From: Haloplanus salinarum
GTDB taxonomy: Archaea > Halobacteriota > Halobacteria > Halobacteriales > Haloferacaceae
DNA length: 64,000 nucleotides
NCBI RefSeq assembly: GCF_024498175.1
Contig: NZ_CP101823.1
Coordinates: 2,424,987 to 2,488,986 of the forward strand
Direction: 5' to 3'
Below the pieces are notes generated by a model. It was not told the origin of the DNA. It ran no database searches and saw nothing but the letters and a program-made list of their open reading frames with translations. The position numbers and the translations under genes were made by a program. This document shows, in pieces, positions 33,493 through 42,314 of the stretch (positions are counted from its first letter, which is position 1; the number at the start of each line of letters is the position of its first letter).

Positions 33493-34898
33493 CAGATCCG
33501 CGAGAGCGCAGCCCAGACGAGGACGCCGACCAGCAACACGAAGAAGGGACCGAAGGCGACGGAGACCCCGACCGCCGTCGACGTCTCGACCCGGGGCGTG
33601 AGAAACAGGCCGGCGGGGACGGCGAGAAAGAGGAGGGACAGGCCCGCGCAAGCGGCGATGGCGGCCGGATCGCGATCCGGTCGGTCCGTCCGCGCGACCG
33701 GGAGGTCGAGTCGCTCGACCGCACGGTCGACGTCGCGGACGGGCCCCAGGCGAACCTCGTCCCGATCGACCGAGTCGACGCCCGAGACGACGAGGGTGCC
33801 CGTCCCGAGCAGTCGGTCGGCGATGGCGTTTCGCACCGACACGTCCATCGTCGGCTCAACGGAGACGATCCACTGTGGCGCATCGAGGAGGCGGTCGTAG
33901 GCGACGAGCGCGTCGCCACGACGCCGGTACTCGACGGTGCCGTACCGGAGGTAGTAGCTGAGTACCCGCGCGGCGACGACGGCGAGGACGGCGAGGCCCG
34001 TGACGGCGATCAACGGGGGGTCCCGGACGAGGAGCGCGAACCCGAACGCCGCGAGGGTGCACAGGCCGAGGCGGTGCACGAAACCGAAACCGATGGCGCC
34101 GACGCTCCCGAGCAGGACCGATCGGCGGTCGGCGGCGACCCTCGCGATGACGGCGGCCTCGGGCACGTCGAGTTCCGGTGGTGGCTCACTGAACGCCGCG
34201 CCGCCGCCGAATCGCTCGCCGAGGTGAAGGATCGGTCGCCCGACGCGGTCGGCGTAGAAGCGGGACGCCGAGACGCCGGTCTTCGCGAGGACGGCCCCGG
34301 CGAGGACGACGAGGCCGCCCGCGCGGCCGGCGGTGCCCAGCCAGCCGAGCGTGACGATCACCAGCCCTAACAGTCCCGGCGTCCGCAGGACCTCCCGAGC
34401 GGAGACGTCCCGGTACCGCTCGTCGCCGACGTACTCGGAGACGAACGACGACGCTTGGGCCACGAGCAGGGCCACGATGCTGAGACCGAGCGACGGCGAG
34501 AGGGCGGCCGTCGGGGAAACCCAGGACAGATAGAGGAAGGTGAGGGGGCACACGGTCACGACCCAGAACCCGAGTATCGACAGCGCGAACGGGACGTTCC
34601 GCGGATAGATCGGCGGCCACCCGTCCCGAGGCTGCCAGCCGCCGCGTTTCGCCCGGAGTTCGTGTAACGGCTCGATCCCGCCCGGGACCGACGGGGATCC
34701 ACGTTCGGCGAAGAGCGCCTTCAGGGCGGCCAGGAGGACCGTCGCGAGCGCCTCGACCCAGTAGACGATCAGCAACGACGTGAGGTCCCACCCCCAGGCG
34801 AGGACGCCGACCAGGGGAAGGAGGTTGGCACCGATCACGGCGAGCAGACCGGCCGCGACGACGGTCGCGGCGTCCGGGCGAATCCGCGGGGAACCCAT
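33492..34898 (-). CDS. DUF6498 integral membrane protein
   Basis: 468 aa, about ten hydrophobic segments. The early part has LAWGWDLTSLLIVYWVEALATVLL, the conserved core of DUF6498; a large loop carries PIYPRNVPFALSIL. Middle residues around 270-300 are a soluble insertion (YRRRGDALVAYDRLLDAP), and the gene ends with two further helices. No known function. The gene is divergent from dnaG. Confidence 0.85.
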   Translation of the reverse strand: MGSPRIRPDAATVVAAGLLAVIGANLLPLVGVLAWGWDLTSLLIVYWVEALATVLLAALKALFAERGSPSVPGGIEPLHELRAKRGGWQPRDGWPPIYPRNVPFALSILGFWVVTVCPLTFLYLSWVSPTAALSPSLGLSIVALLVAQASSFVSEYVGDERYRDVSAREVLRTPGLLGLVIVTLGWLGTAGRAGGLVVLAGAVLAKTGVSASRFYADRVGRPILHLGERFGGGAAFSEPPPELDVPEAAVIARVAADRRSVLLGSVGAIGFGFVHRLGLCTLAAFGFALLVRDPPLIAVTGLAVLAVVAARVLSYYLRYGTVEYRRRGDALVAYDRLLDAPQWIVSVEPTMDVSVRNAIADRLLGTGTLVVSGVDSVDRDEVRLGPVRDVDRAVERLDLPVARTDRPDRDPAAIAACAGLSLLFLAVPAGLFLTPRVETSTAVGVSVAFGPFFVLLVGVLVWAALSRI

Positions 34899-35000
34899 CC
34901 GTACTGGACCGATCGGGAGCGACCGCCATGTACGAACCGGTCGCGGTCGTATCGACCGGGGACGGGCGGTACGGAGTACGACAGGTATTTCCCGTCCGCC

Positions 35001-35075
35001 CGAAAAGTATATATGCGTACATGGGTCGCCCCATGTGTCATCATCACCATCATCGCCCCTCCGAGGGGATCATCA
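35001..35075 (+). promoter_or_regulatory. dnaG promoter and short structured leader
   Basis: GTATATAT (35007-35014) is a strong TATA box. ACATGGG-TCGC-CCCATGT (35019-35036) is a perfect 7-bp dyad directly between it and the likely start site. CCCCT-CCG-AGGGG (35056-35068) is a hairpin 7 nt before ATG 35076, partly masking the G-rich stretch. A leader is unusual here, where most genes are leaderless. Confidence 0.55.
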
Positions 35076-36410
35076 ATGGACGACACAGCCAAATATCTCA
35101 TTCACGCATCGATCGCGGCCGACGGCGTCGTCGAGCGGAGCGACGTCGTCGGCGCCGTCTTCGGGCAGACGGAGGGTCTGCTCGGCGACGAACTCGACCT
35201 CCGTGACCTCCAGCAGTCCTCCAAAGTCGGTCGTATCGACGTCCAGATCGACAGCGAGAACGGACAGTCGTTCGGACGAATCACCATCGCCAGCAGCCTC
35301 GACAAGGTGGAGACGGCCATCCTCGCCGCGTCGCTCGAAACCATCGACCGGGTCGGTCCCTGTCAGGCCTCCGTCGAGGTGACGAACATCGAGGACGTCC
35401 GCGAGGCGAAACGCCGCAAGGTCATCGACCGCGCGAAGGAACTGCTCGCGGGGTCGTTCGACGAGAGCGTCATGGACTCCTCGAAGATCCTGGAGGAGGT
35501 CCGCGAGAGCGTCCGGATCGACGACATCACCGAGTATCGCGGCCTCCCCGCCGGGCCGCGGGTGGCGGACGCCGACGCGGTCATCGTCGTCGAGGGACGC
35601 GCGGACGTGCTCACGCTCCTGCAGTACGGCGTCAAGAACGCCGTGGCCGTCGAGGGGACGAACGTGCCCGACACGGTGGCAGACCTGACCGAGGAGCGGA
35701 CCGTCACCGCCTTCCTCGACGGTGACCGGGGCGGCGAACTCATCCTGCGCGAACTCGCGCAGGTGGGCGACGTGGACTACGTCGTCTTCGCACCGGAGGG
35801 CCAGTCGGTCGAGGACCTCGAACGCCACGAGGTCATGTCCGCGCTCCGCGATAAGACGCCGTACGGCGACCTCTTCGATAACGAGGAACCGGCACCCGCC
35901 GTCGACGGGAACGACGACACCGTGGAGTCGGTCCCGACCGCGGCCGCGTCGGCGGCCACCGCATCGACGCTCGAGACGGCTCGCTCCGAGACGGAGGGGA
36001 CGGACGGCGAAACCGACGACGCGGGCGCCACGGCGAACGCGGACGAGACCGCCGATCCCGACGTCGACGACGACCCCCCCGACTCGAACGGGACGGTCCG
36101 GGACGACCCGTCGACGCTCCGAGGTCACGTGCGGGCGGTGATCGAGTCCGAGACGGGGTCGGCACGCCTCCTCGACGACACCTTCGAGATCATCGAGACG
36201 GTGCCCGCGGCCGACGCCTTCGACGCGGTGTCGGGGACGGATCCGGTCCCGTACGCCGTCGTCCTCGACGGCGAACTCACACAGCGGTTGCTCGACGTGG
36301 CGGCCCAGCGTGGCGTCGAGCAGTTCGTCGCCCGGTCCTCGGACGAGATGGTCAAGACGCCCGTCGACGTCCGAGTGCGGACGGTCGATCAGTTGGCGGC
36401 GGCCGACTGA
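35076..36410 (+). CDS. dnaG: archaeal DnaG-type primase
   Basis: 444 aa. N-terminal archaeal DnaG domain (SSKVGRIDVQIDSENG), a Toprim fold with EGRADVL and FLDGDRGGELI (metal-binding Asp/Glu), and an acidic Pro/Thr-rich linker from about residue 270 to 355, then a C-terminal domain (RLLDDTFEIIE ... RSSDEMVKTPVDV). In archaea DnaG associates with the exosome as well as having primase activity. Start ATG 35076 chosen over 35013, which would precede the TATA-derived transcript start. Confidence 0.94.
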   Translation: MDDTAKYLIHASIAADGVVERSDVVGAVFGQTEGLLGDELDLRDLQQSSKVGRIDVQIDSENGQSFGRITIASSLDKVETAILAASLETIDRVGPCQASVEVTNIEDVREAKRRKVIDRAKELLAGSFDESVMDSSKILEEVRESVRIDDITEYRGLPAGPRVADADAVIVVEGRADVLTLLQYGVKNAVAVEGTNVPDTVADLTEERTVTAFLDGDRGGELILRELAQVGDVDYVVFAPEGQSVEDLERHEVMSALRDKTPYGDLFDNEEPAPAVDGNDDTVESVPTAAASAATASTLETARSETEGTDGETDDAGATANADETADPDVDDDPPDSNGTVRDDPSTLRGHVRAVIESETGSARLLDDTFEIIETVPAADAFDAVSGTDPVPYAVVLDGELTQRLLDVAAQRGVEQFVARSSDEMVKTPVDVRVRTVDQLAAAD

Positions 36411-36420
36411 CCCCGGCGGG

Positions 36421-36831
36421 CTACCGTCGGTACAGGATCGCCGCGCCGTCCGCGAAGAAGTCGGGCAGGCGGCGCGCTTCCTCGAAGCCACAGCGACGGT
36501 ACAGCGACCGCGCCGCTTCGTCGTCGGGGGCGACGGTGACAGTGAGTCGCTCGGAGCGGGCGGCACACGCCGACAGCAACGCGGTCGCGATTCCCTCGCG
36601 GCGGTGGTCGGGGTCGACGACCAGCTCCGCCACGTAGGTCGTCCCGTCGCCGGGGACCGCGAGCAGGTACCCGACCGGGCGGCCGTCGTCGGCCGTGGCG
36701 ACCAAGACCGTGGCCGGCGAGTACGCGTCGGCGTCGAGGGCGGCGTCGAGCAGTCCCGGACTCGGTTCGCGGAGGTAAGTCTGGAGACGGGCGAGCGTGG
36801 GGGCGTCGGTCGGCCGCGCGTGGCGGATCAC
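36421..36831 (-). CDS. GNAT-family N-acetyltransferase
   Basis: 136 aa. Acetyl-CoA-binding loop is VVDPDHRREGIATALL; other GNAT strands are RPVGYLLAVPGDG and LTVTVAPDDEAARSLYRRCGFEEARRLPDFF, ending AAILYRR. Like RimI. GTG start at 36831 overlaps the TGA of the DUF92 gene (GTGA), so the two are translationally coupled. Substrate unknown. Confidence 0.9.
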   Translation of the reverse strand: MIRHARPTDAPTLARLQTYLREPSPGLLDAALDADAYSPATVLVATADDGRPVGYLLAVPGDGTTYVAELVVDPDHRREGIATALLSACAARSERLTVTVAPDDEAARSLYRRCGFEEARRLPDFFADGAAILYRR

Positions 36832-38153
36832 AGCAGCAGGGCGGCGAACGCGGCGCTCGCGACCGCACCCGCGAACGTGCCGAGGAAGTTGACGGTCTGG
36901 TTGCCGACCCGGCCGCCCTCGAGGGTCGCCCCGAGGAGGCTGTCGACGGTCATTCCCGTGACGCCGCCGGCGACGACCGCGAGGGCGGCGAGCCACGGCG
37001 ATCCGAACGCGAAGAAGCCGACGGCGACCCCCGAGACGACCGCGGCGCCGACGACGCCGACGACGTAGCCCTGCCAGGTGATCCCGCCGTCGGTGCCGGG
37101 ATCGACCCGCTTGAGGGTCGTGATGAGCCGCGGGTTGTCGAACAGGACGCCGATCTCGCTGGAGAGGGTGTCGCTCATCGCGGCGGCGAGCGATCCGGTG
37201 AAGGCAAAGCGGAAGAGTTCGCCGTCCATCGGCATGCTGCCGCTGGCGGCGAAGCCGATGACGGCCACCAGCGCCACGGCGGCGTTGCCGAGGACGTTCC
37301 CGCTGCCGCGGGCGCCCTCGTTGTCCTCGGCGACGCCGCGGGAGCGTTTCTCCTCGTAGCGGTACTTCGCGGAGAGACCACCGATGCCGAAGAAGGCGAT
37401 GAGGACGGCGAACCACCCCACGCCGCCGAAGACGAGGGTGAGCAGGGCTAGCAACACGCCGGTCACCATCCCGGGGACCGACGCGGTCCCGGTCCGATAG
37501 GAGAGGTAGCCGAGCGCGACCGTCACCGCGAGGGCGACCCCGACCTCGGGAAGCGCCGCGTCGACGCCGATGGCGTCGAACAGCCAGAGTAGGAGGCCGA
37601 CCGAGAGCATCACCAGCGGGTCGTCGCGCGCGTAGAGGATCGAGCGCAGCAGCGCCGCGACCAGGGCGCCCGCGGCCGCGAGGAAGATGACGGCGGGGAG
37701 CGCGGGAGGCGTTCCGAGGTTCCACCCGACGGCGAGTTGGCCGACGAGCGCGGCGAGGAAGGCGGCGATGCCGTATCCGGCGGTCGTCCGTCCCGGGTCC
37801 TTCGTCGTGTCCAGCCGTTCGACGACGCGGGCGCCGACCCTGCCGTAGGCGACGACGAAGACGGCGGCGACGAAGACGTCGGTCGGCATCGACCGCTGGG
37901 GGATCGTCGAGAGGAGGGCGAGGCCCGTCGCCGCGAGCGCGAACCCCGCGAGGCCGTTGAGCCGGCCGTCGCGTCGGTCCTGCGGTCGGGCGAAGAGTTC
38001 GAACACCGGTCCCTCGTCGACGACGAACGCGGCGAGGAGCGCCACGATCGCGAAGGGGGCGGCGGCCGCCCGCCCGAGTTCGGGGGCGGCGAGCGCGAGC
38101 GTCCCGACGACCGCGAACCCCCCTGCCCGACGAAGGGTGGACGTCACACCCAC
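36828..38153 (-). CDS. DUF92/TMEM19-family membrane protein
   Basis: 441 aa with a dozen hydrophobic segments; the C-terminal 240 residues are the DUF92 core (GGVGWFAVLIAFFGIGGLSAKYRYEEK, SGSMPMDGELF, AAAMSDTLSSEIGVLF, GITWQGYVVGVV, GMTVDSLLGATLEG, VNFLGTFAGAV). The plant relative VTE6 is a phytyl-phosphate kinase. Together with two cis-prenyltransferase homologues nearby, a role in polyprenyl-phosphate metabolism is plausible, but this is inference. Confidence 0.88.
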   Translation of the reverse strand: MGVTSTLRRAGGFAVVGTLALAAPELGRAAAAPFAIVALLAAFVVDEGPVFELFARPQDRRDGRLNGLAGFALAATGLALLSTIPQRSMPTDVFVAAVFVVAYGRVGARVVERLDTTKDPGRTTAGYGIAAFLAALVGQLAVGWNLGTPPALPAVIFLAAAGALVAALLRSILYARDDPLVMLSVGLLLWLFDAIGVDAALPEVGVALAVTVALGYLSYRTGTASVPGMVTGVLLALLTLVFGGVGWFAVLIAFFGIGGLSAKYRYEEKRSRGVAEDNEGARGSGNVLGNAAVALVAVIGFAASGSMPMDGELFRFAFTGSLAAAMSDTLSSEIGVLFDNPRLITTLKRVDPGTDGGITWQGYVVGVVGAAVVSGVAVGFFAFGSPWLAALAVVAGGVTGMTVDSLLGATLEGGRVGNQTVNFLGTFAGAVASAAFAALLL

Positions 38154-38254
38154 CGGTATCCCCGACGGCCACTTAACGCTCCCGACACGCCCCGCTCACG
38201 CCCGGCAGTCCGCCGAATCCGTGACCTTTTGAGCGACCGTTTCCTCCCTCCACC

Positions 38255-38863
38255 GTGGGACTGTACGACCGCTATCTCGCGCTCAGGCAGCGGCTCCACG
38301 ACGGCGACCCGCCCGCCCACGTCGCCCTCGTGCTCACCGAGCGCGACCTGCTGGAGCAGGGGGCGTACGACCGACTCGAACGCGTCCTGCGCTGGGCCTT
38401 CGAGTACGGCGCCGACCGCGTCACCGTCTCGGTGAGCGTCCTCGACGAGGCGGTGGTGCCGACGCTGGAGCGCGAACTGCGTTCCATCGACGCGCCGCGT
38501 CCGCTCGCCGTCCGCGGCCCCGACGACACGGAACCCGTCGCCGCGCCCGTCCAAGTGAACGTCGGCCTCGGCGGCAAAGGCGAGTTCGCCGCCGCCGTCC
38601 GGTCGCTCGCCGAGGCGGTCGACGAGGGTCGCGTCGACCCGGAGGACGTCGACGAGACGGACGTCGAGGACCGACTCGTCTTCCCGGACGAACCCGACCT
38701 GCTGATCAAGACGGGCGCCGAACGGCTCTCGGATTTCATGATCTGGCAGTCCGTCTACTCCGAACTGTACTTCACCGACGTGAACTGGCGGGACCTGCGA
38801 AAGCGCGACTACCTCCGGGCGGTCATCGATTACCAGAACCGCCAGCGGAGGTTTGGACGCTGA
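38255..38863 (+). CDS. cis-prenyltransferase paralogue lacking N-terminal motif
   Basis: 202 aa. C-terminal hallmarks of undecaprenyl-diphosphate-synthase-like enzymes: DLLIKTGAERLSDFMIWQSVYSELYF and WRDLRKRDYLRAVIDYQNRQRRFGR. The N-terminal region begins ALVLTERDL where the true UppS has the MDGNRRYA diphosphate-binding motif, so catalysis on its own is doubtful. Could be a regulatory partner like the Nogo-B/Nus1 subunits of eukaryotic enzymes. GTG 38255 start. The full UppS lies 1.05 kb away on the other strand. Confidence 0.75.
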   Translation: MGLYDRYLALRQRLHDGDPPAHVALVLTERDLLEQGAYDRLERVLRWAFEYGADRVTVSVSVLDEAVVPTLERELRSIDAPRPLAVRGPDDTEPVAAPVQVNVGLGGKGEFAAAVRSLAEAVDEGRVDPEDVDETDVEDRLVFPDEPDLLIKTGAERLSDFMIWQSVYSELYFTDVNWRDLRKRDYLRAVIDYQNRQRRFGR

Positions 38864-38932
38864 GCGCGAGCGAAGCGTCCAAACGTCGAGGGACGAGCGG
38901 TGGCGAGTCCCTCGTTCGGTCGATAGACCGAA
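38851..38932. terminator. three consecutive hairpins between convergent genes
   Basis: GTTTGGACGCT / AGCGTCCAAAC (38851-38884), CGAGGGAC / GTCCCTCG (38887-38914), TTCGGTC-GATA-GACCGAA (38915-38932). The first contains the stop of the prenyltransferase-like gene and the last ends at the MscS stop, so both 3' ends are bracketed by structure. Confidence 0.6.
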
Positions 38933-39814
38933 TCACGTCGACACGTCCCCGACCTCGATCCGTCCCTGCAGTTCCCGCTTCGACGCGGGGCTGATCGCGA
39001 TGCCGGCCGCGTCGAGACGCGCCTTGATCTCGCGGGCGTAGGCCGATCGGACGGCGAGGACGTCCTGCCGTCGCGGGTCGTCGAGCCAGTAGTGGACCCG
39101 GAGCACGACGGCGTCGCCGCCGAACTCGTCGACGTAGGCCTTCGGCGTCGGCTCCCCTTCGATCCCTTCGACGGCCGTCGTCGCCGCGGTGAGGGTGTCG
39201 AGGGCGTCGCCCACGTCGGCCTCGTACGCGATGCCGACGCGTTCGACGATCCGGCGGCGCTTCCGGCCGTACGGGCGGGTGATCGCCTGCCCGGTGAGGG
39301 TCGTGTTCGGCACCGTGATGAGTTCGCCGTCGGGGGTGAGCACGCGCGTCACGCGGAGCGTGATGGACTGGACCGTCCCTTCCCCGTCCGTCCACTCGAT
39401 GTAGTTGCCGACGTTGAACTCGGAGTCGGCGACGAGGACGAGGCCGCTGACGATGGAGCCGATGACCGTCTGTCCGGCCACGCCGACGGCGAGCGTCCCG
39501 GCGGCGATGACGAGCGCGGAGTCGCCGACTAGGTCGCCGTAGCCCGCAAAGCCGGCCGCGGCGAAGAAGGCGACCACGAGCGAGAGCAGGCGGACGTACC
39601 GCGAGACCGCCTCCCTGATCGTCGGGTTGTTCCGGTTGCGCCGCTCGACGTACCGCGCGATCAGCGGTTCGACGACGAACCAGCCGACGAGGGTGACGAC
39701 GACGAACCCCACCAGAAACCAGGCGCCACGGACGAGGAGTGGACGGTAGTCGGCAAGTCCTCCCGGCCCGACGACCGGTGGCGGCGTGGTCGTCACCTGT
39801 GCGATGACGGACAT
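38933..39814 (-). CDS. MscS-family mechanosensitive channel
   Basis: 293 aa. Three N-terminal hydrophobic helices, the third with Gly/Ala-rich pore packing (ALVIAAGTLAVGVAGQTVIGSIVSGLVLV), then the soluble vestibule: beta domain VGNYIEWTDGEGTVQSITLRVTRVL and alpha-beta cap ending with VHYWLDDPRRQDVLAV. It relieves pressure on hypoosmotic shock. C-terminus is standard length. Convergent with the prenyltransferase-like gene across three hairpins. Confidence 0.92.
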   Translation of the reverse strand: MSVIAQVTTTPPPVVGPGGLADYRPLLVRGAWFLVGFVVVTLVGWFVVEPLIARYVERRNRNNPTIREAVSRYVRLLSLVVAFFAAAGFAGYGDLVGDSALVIAAGTLAVGVAGQTVIGSIVSGLVLVADSEFNVGNYIEWTDGEGTVQSITLRVTRVLTPDGELITVPNTTLTGQAITRPYGRKRRRIVERVGIAYEADVGDALDTLTAATTAVEGIEGEPTPKAYVDEFGGDAVVLRVHYWLDDPRRQDVLAVRSAYAREIKARLDAAGIAISPASKRELQGRIEVGDVST

Positions 39815-39909
39815 GTGCGGCGATCACGGGCCGACGGTACAAAGCTACCGCCGTCGTCGCGCCCGCACGATCGACCCGTGCTCCGGCGACCGGATCGCTC
39901 CGGACGGTG

Positions 39910-40836
39910 TCACTCGGCGGTTCGATCCTGCCGGTCGAGTTCGGCCGCCACCTGCTCGGCGCCGCCGTGAGGGAGCTTCTCGCGGAGACGCCCGACTACC
40001 TCGCGGGTCTCGACGAGCGAGGAGCCGGCGACCGCACGGACCAGCGCGACCGCCCGCTCGGTGCGGGTGTGTCGCCACGACGCCTCGCGGGATTCGTAGG
40101 TCCGGATCGCCCGCAGGAAGTCCACCTTCGAGAACTCCGGCCAGTAGGGCGCACAGAAGAAGACGGCGGCCTCGTTGCCGTTGGCGTGCCAGGGCAGGAA
40201 GTTGCTCGTGCGCTCGGCACCGCCCGTGCGGACGATCAGGTCGACGTCGCGGACGGGACGGGCGTACAGGCGCCGTTCGATCTCCGCGACGTCGACGTCG
40301 GCGGGATCGAGACAGCCCTCGTCGACCGCCGCGAGCGTGTCGCGGGCGGCCCCGAGCAGTTCCGCCCGGCCCCCGTACGCCACCGCGACGTTCAGCCGGA
40401 ATCGGTCGTAGTCCTCGGTCCGTCGCTCGGCGTAGGCGACCGCCTCGCGGACGCGCTCGGGCAGGCGATCGATTTCGCCGAGCGCCCGGATGCACACCCG
40501 GTTCTCGTGGACGCCCTCGGCGTCGGCGAACTCCCGGAGTTTCGACTCGATCAGGTCGAACAGGTGTTCGCGCTCCGCCTGCGGTCGGTCGAAGTTCTCC
40601 GTCGAGAAGGCATAGAGCGTGAGCTCCTCGACCCCGAGGTCCTGACACCAGCGGAGCACCTGCTCGGTCGTCCGGGAGCCCTCGCGGTGGCCGGCGGTGG
40701 CCTCGTCGCCCCGTTCGCGGGCGTACCGTCGGTTGCCATCCATGATGATGGCGACGTGGTCCGGGCCGTCGCCGATATCGCGACGGAGGAGCCGCTCGTA
40801 AGCGCGGTCGAGCCAGTTCCGGACCCGCGAATGCAT
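39910..40836 (-). CDS. uppS: polyprenyl diphosphate synthase (UppS-type cis-prenyltransferase)
   Basis: 308 aa. Motif 1 HVAIIMDGNRRYARERG (catalytic Asp, substrate binding), LYAFSTENF, YGGRAEL and the dimer motif VDLIVRTGGAERTSNFLPW with PYWPEFSKVDFLRAI. Makes the long-chain polyprenyl carrier lipid (dolichol-type) for protein N-glycosylation. ATG 40836 (MHSRV) is used. The degenerate paralogue at 38255 is nearby, divergent across MscS. Confidence 0.95.
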   Translation of the reverse strand: MHSRVRNWLDRAYERLLRRDIGDGPDHVAIIMDGNRRYARERGDEATAGHREGSRTTEQVLRWCQDLGVEELTLYAFSTENFDRPQAEREHLFDLIESKLREFADAEGVHENRVCIRALGEIDRLPERVREAVAYAERRTEDYDRFRLNVAVAYGGRAELLGAARDTLAAVDEGCLDPADVDVAEIERRLYARPVRDVDLIVRTGGAERTSNFLPWHANGNEAAVFFCAPYWPEFSKVDFLRAIRTYESREASWRHTRTERAVALVRAVAGSSLVETREVVGRLREKLPHGGAEQVAAELDRQDRTAE

Positions 40837-40942
40837 GGTCGGTCCGACGGCGCCGACCGGTATGGATCTTTTGACATTCCGGGTCGGGCGCGTGGCCCCG
40901 TGACGACAACCCCTATTAGCCTCGGGCGCCTCCCCTCCGACG

Positions 40943-42313
40943 ATGAGCGACCCGTCCGCCCCGGCGGTCGAGGGGGTCGAGTTCGACCACGTCCCGGCGA
41001 CCGACCAGCACTTCGAGAACGCGCTGGCGAAGGCCCGAGACGGCGTCCGACTCACCGTCGCCGACGGGGTGGAACTCCTGACGACCGGCACCGACCGTGA
41101 AGGGATCGATCCCGCCCGCAAGGAGGCGGTTCTGGAGGCGGCCGACCGCCGACGCGCCGAGATGGTCGGCGACGACGTCACCTTCGTCGCCAACCTCAAC
41201 AACAACGTCACGACGGCCTGTGACACGGGCTGTCTGTTCTGTAACTTCAAGGATCGCGCGTCGGCGTTCGAAGCCGACGCAGACGAGGACCACGGCGGGT
41301 TCACGAAGACGCCGTCCGAATCCCGGGAGGCGGTCGCCGAGGCCGTCGAACTGGGGATCTCCGAGGTGTGCTCGGTCAGCGGCCTCCACCCCGCCTTCGC
41401 CCTCGATGCCGACCACCGCGAACTGCTCGAATCCGCCGCGGATCCCGAGGCGGTGAACTACCGCCCACCCGAGGCGTACACCACCTCGCCGGGCACCTAC
41501 GCCGAGCAGATCCGCGCGATGTCCGTCGACGGCGTCCACGTCCACTCGATAACCCCTGAAGAGGCCTACCACGCCCGCCGCGGCACGGACTGGTCCTACG
41601 AGGACGTCTACCGGCGACTCCGGGACGCCGGCCTCGACAGCGCGCCCGGCACCGCCGCCGAAATCCTCGTCGACGAGGTACGCGAGGTGATCTGTCCGGG
41701 CAAGATGGACACGGGGGAGTGGCTGGACGCGATGGAGGGGGCGATGGCCGCCGGCCTCCCTGTCACCGCGACGATCATGTACGGACACGTCGAAAACGAG
41801 ATGCACCGCGCCCTGCACCTGAAGCGGGTGCGCGACCTGCAGGACCGAACGGGCGGCATCACGGAGTTCGTCCCCCTCTCGTTCATTCACCAGCGGACGC
41901 CGCTCTACGAGCAGGGGCTCGTCGACGGCGGCGCGACCGACGCCGAGGACGAACTCATGATCGCGGTCTCCAGGCTCTTTCTCGACAACGTCGAGAACAT
42001 CCAGACTTCGTGGGTGAAGTTCGGCGACGCGAAGTCGCTGAAGACCCTCTCCTGTGGTGCCAACGACTTCATGGGGACGCTGCTCTCCGAAGAGATCACC
42101 AAACGCGCCGGCGGCGACTACGGCGAGTTCCGCTCGGTCGCCGACTACGTCGACATGGTGACGGCGATCGGCCGCCGGCCGGTCGAGCGCTCGACCGACT
42201 ACGAGCGACGGCGGCCGATCGACCCCGACGAGGCCCCACACGGCCCCCGCCTCGGCCCGCACGCCGACGGGACGCCGATGCTCGGTGGATCGGCGCCCAC
42301 GGCGGACGACTGA
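40943..42313 (+). CDS. cofH: F420 precursor FO synthase subunit CofH
   Basis: 456 aa radical SAM enzyme. Cluster motif CDTGCLFCNF (CxxxCxxC). TSPGTYAEQI, HSITPEEAYHARR, TGEWLDAMEGA-type and IMYGHVE segments fit CofH. With CofG it makes 7,8-didemethyl-8-hydroxy-5-deazariboflavin from tyrosine and a pyrimidine precursor. TATA-like CTATTAG about 27 nt upstream suggests a leaderless mRNA. It is followed 2 bp later by a DUF457 gene, then cofG converges from the other strand. Confidence 0.94.
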   Translation: MSDPSAPAVEGVEFDHVPATDQHFENALAKARDGVRLTVADGVELLTTGTDREGIDPARKEAVLEAADRRRAEMVGDDVTFVANLNNNVTTACDTGCLFCNFKDRASAFEADADEDHGGFTKTPSESREAVAEAVELGISEVCSVSGLHPAFALDADHRELLESAADPEAVNYRPPEAYTTSPGTYAEQIRAMSVDGVHVHSITPEEAYHARRGTDWSYEDVYRRLRDAGLDSAPGTAAEILVDEVREVICPGKMDTGEWLDAMEGAMAAGLPVTATIMYGHVENEMHRALHLKRVRDLQDRTGGITEFVPLSFIHQRTPLYEQGLVDGGATDAEDELMIAVSRLFLDNVENIQTSWVKFGDAKSLKTLSCGANDFMGTLLSEEITKRAGGDYGEFRSVADYVDMVTAIGRRPVERSTDYERRRPIDPDEAPHGPRLGPHADGTPMLGGSAPTADD

Positions 42314-42314
42314 C

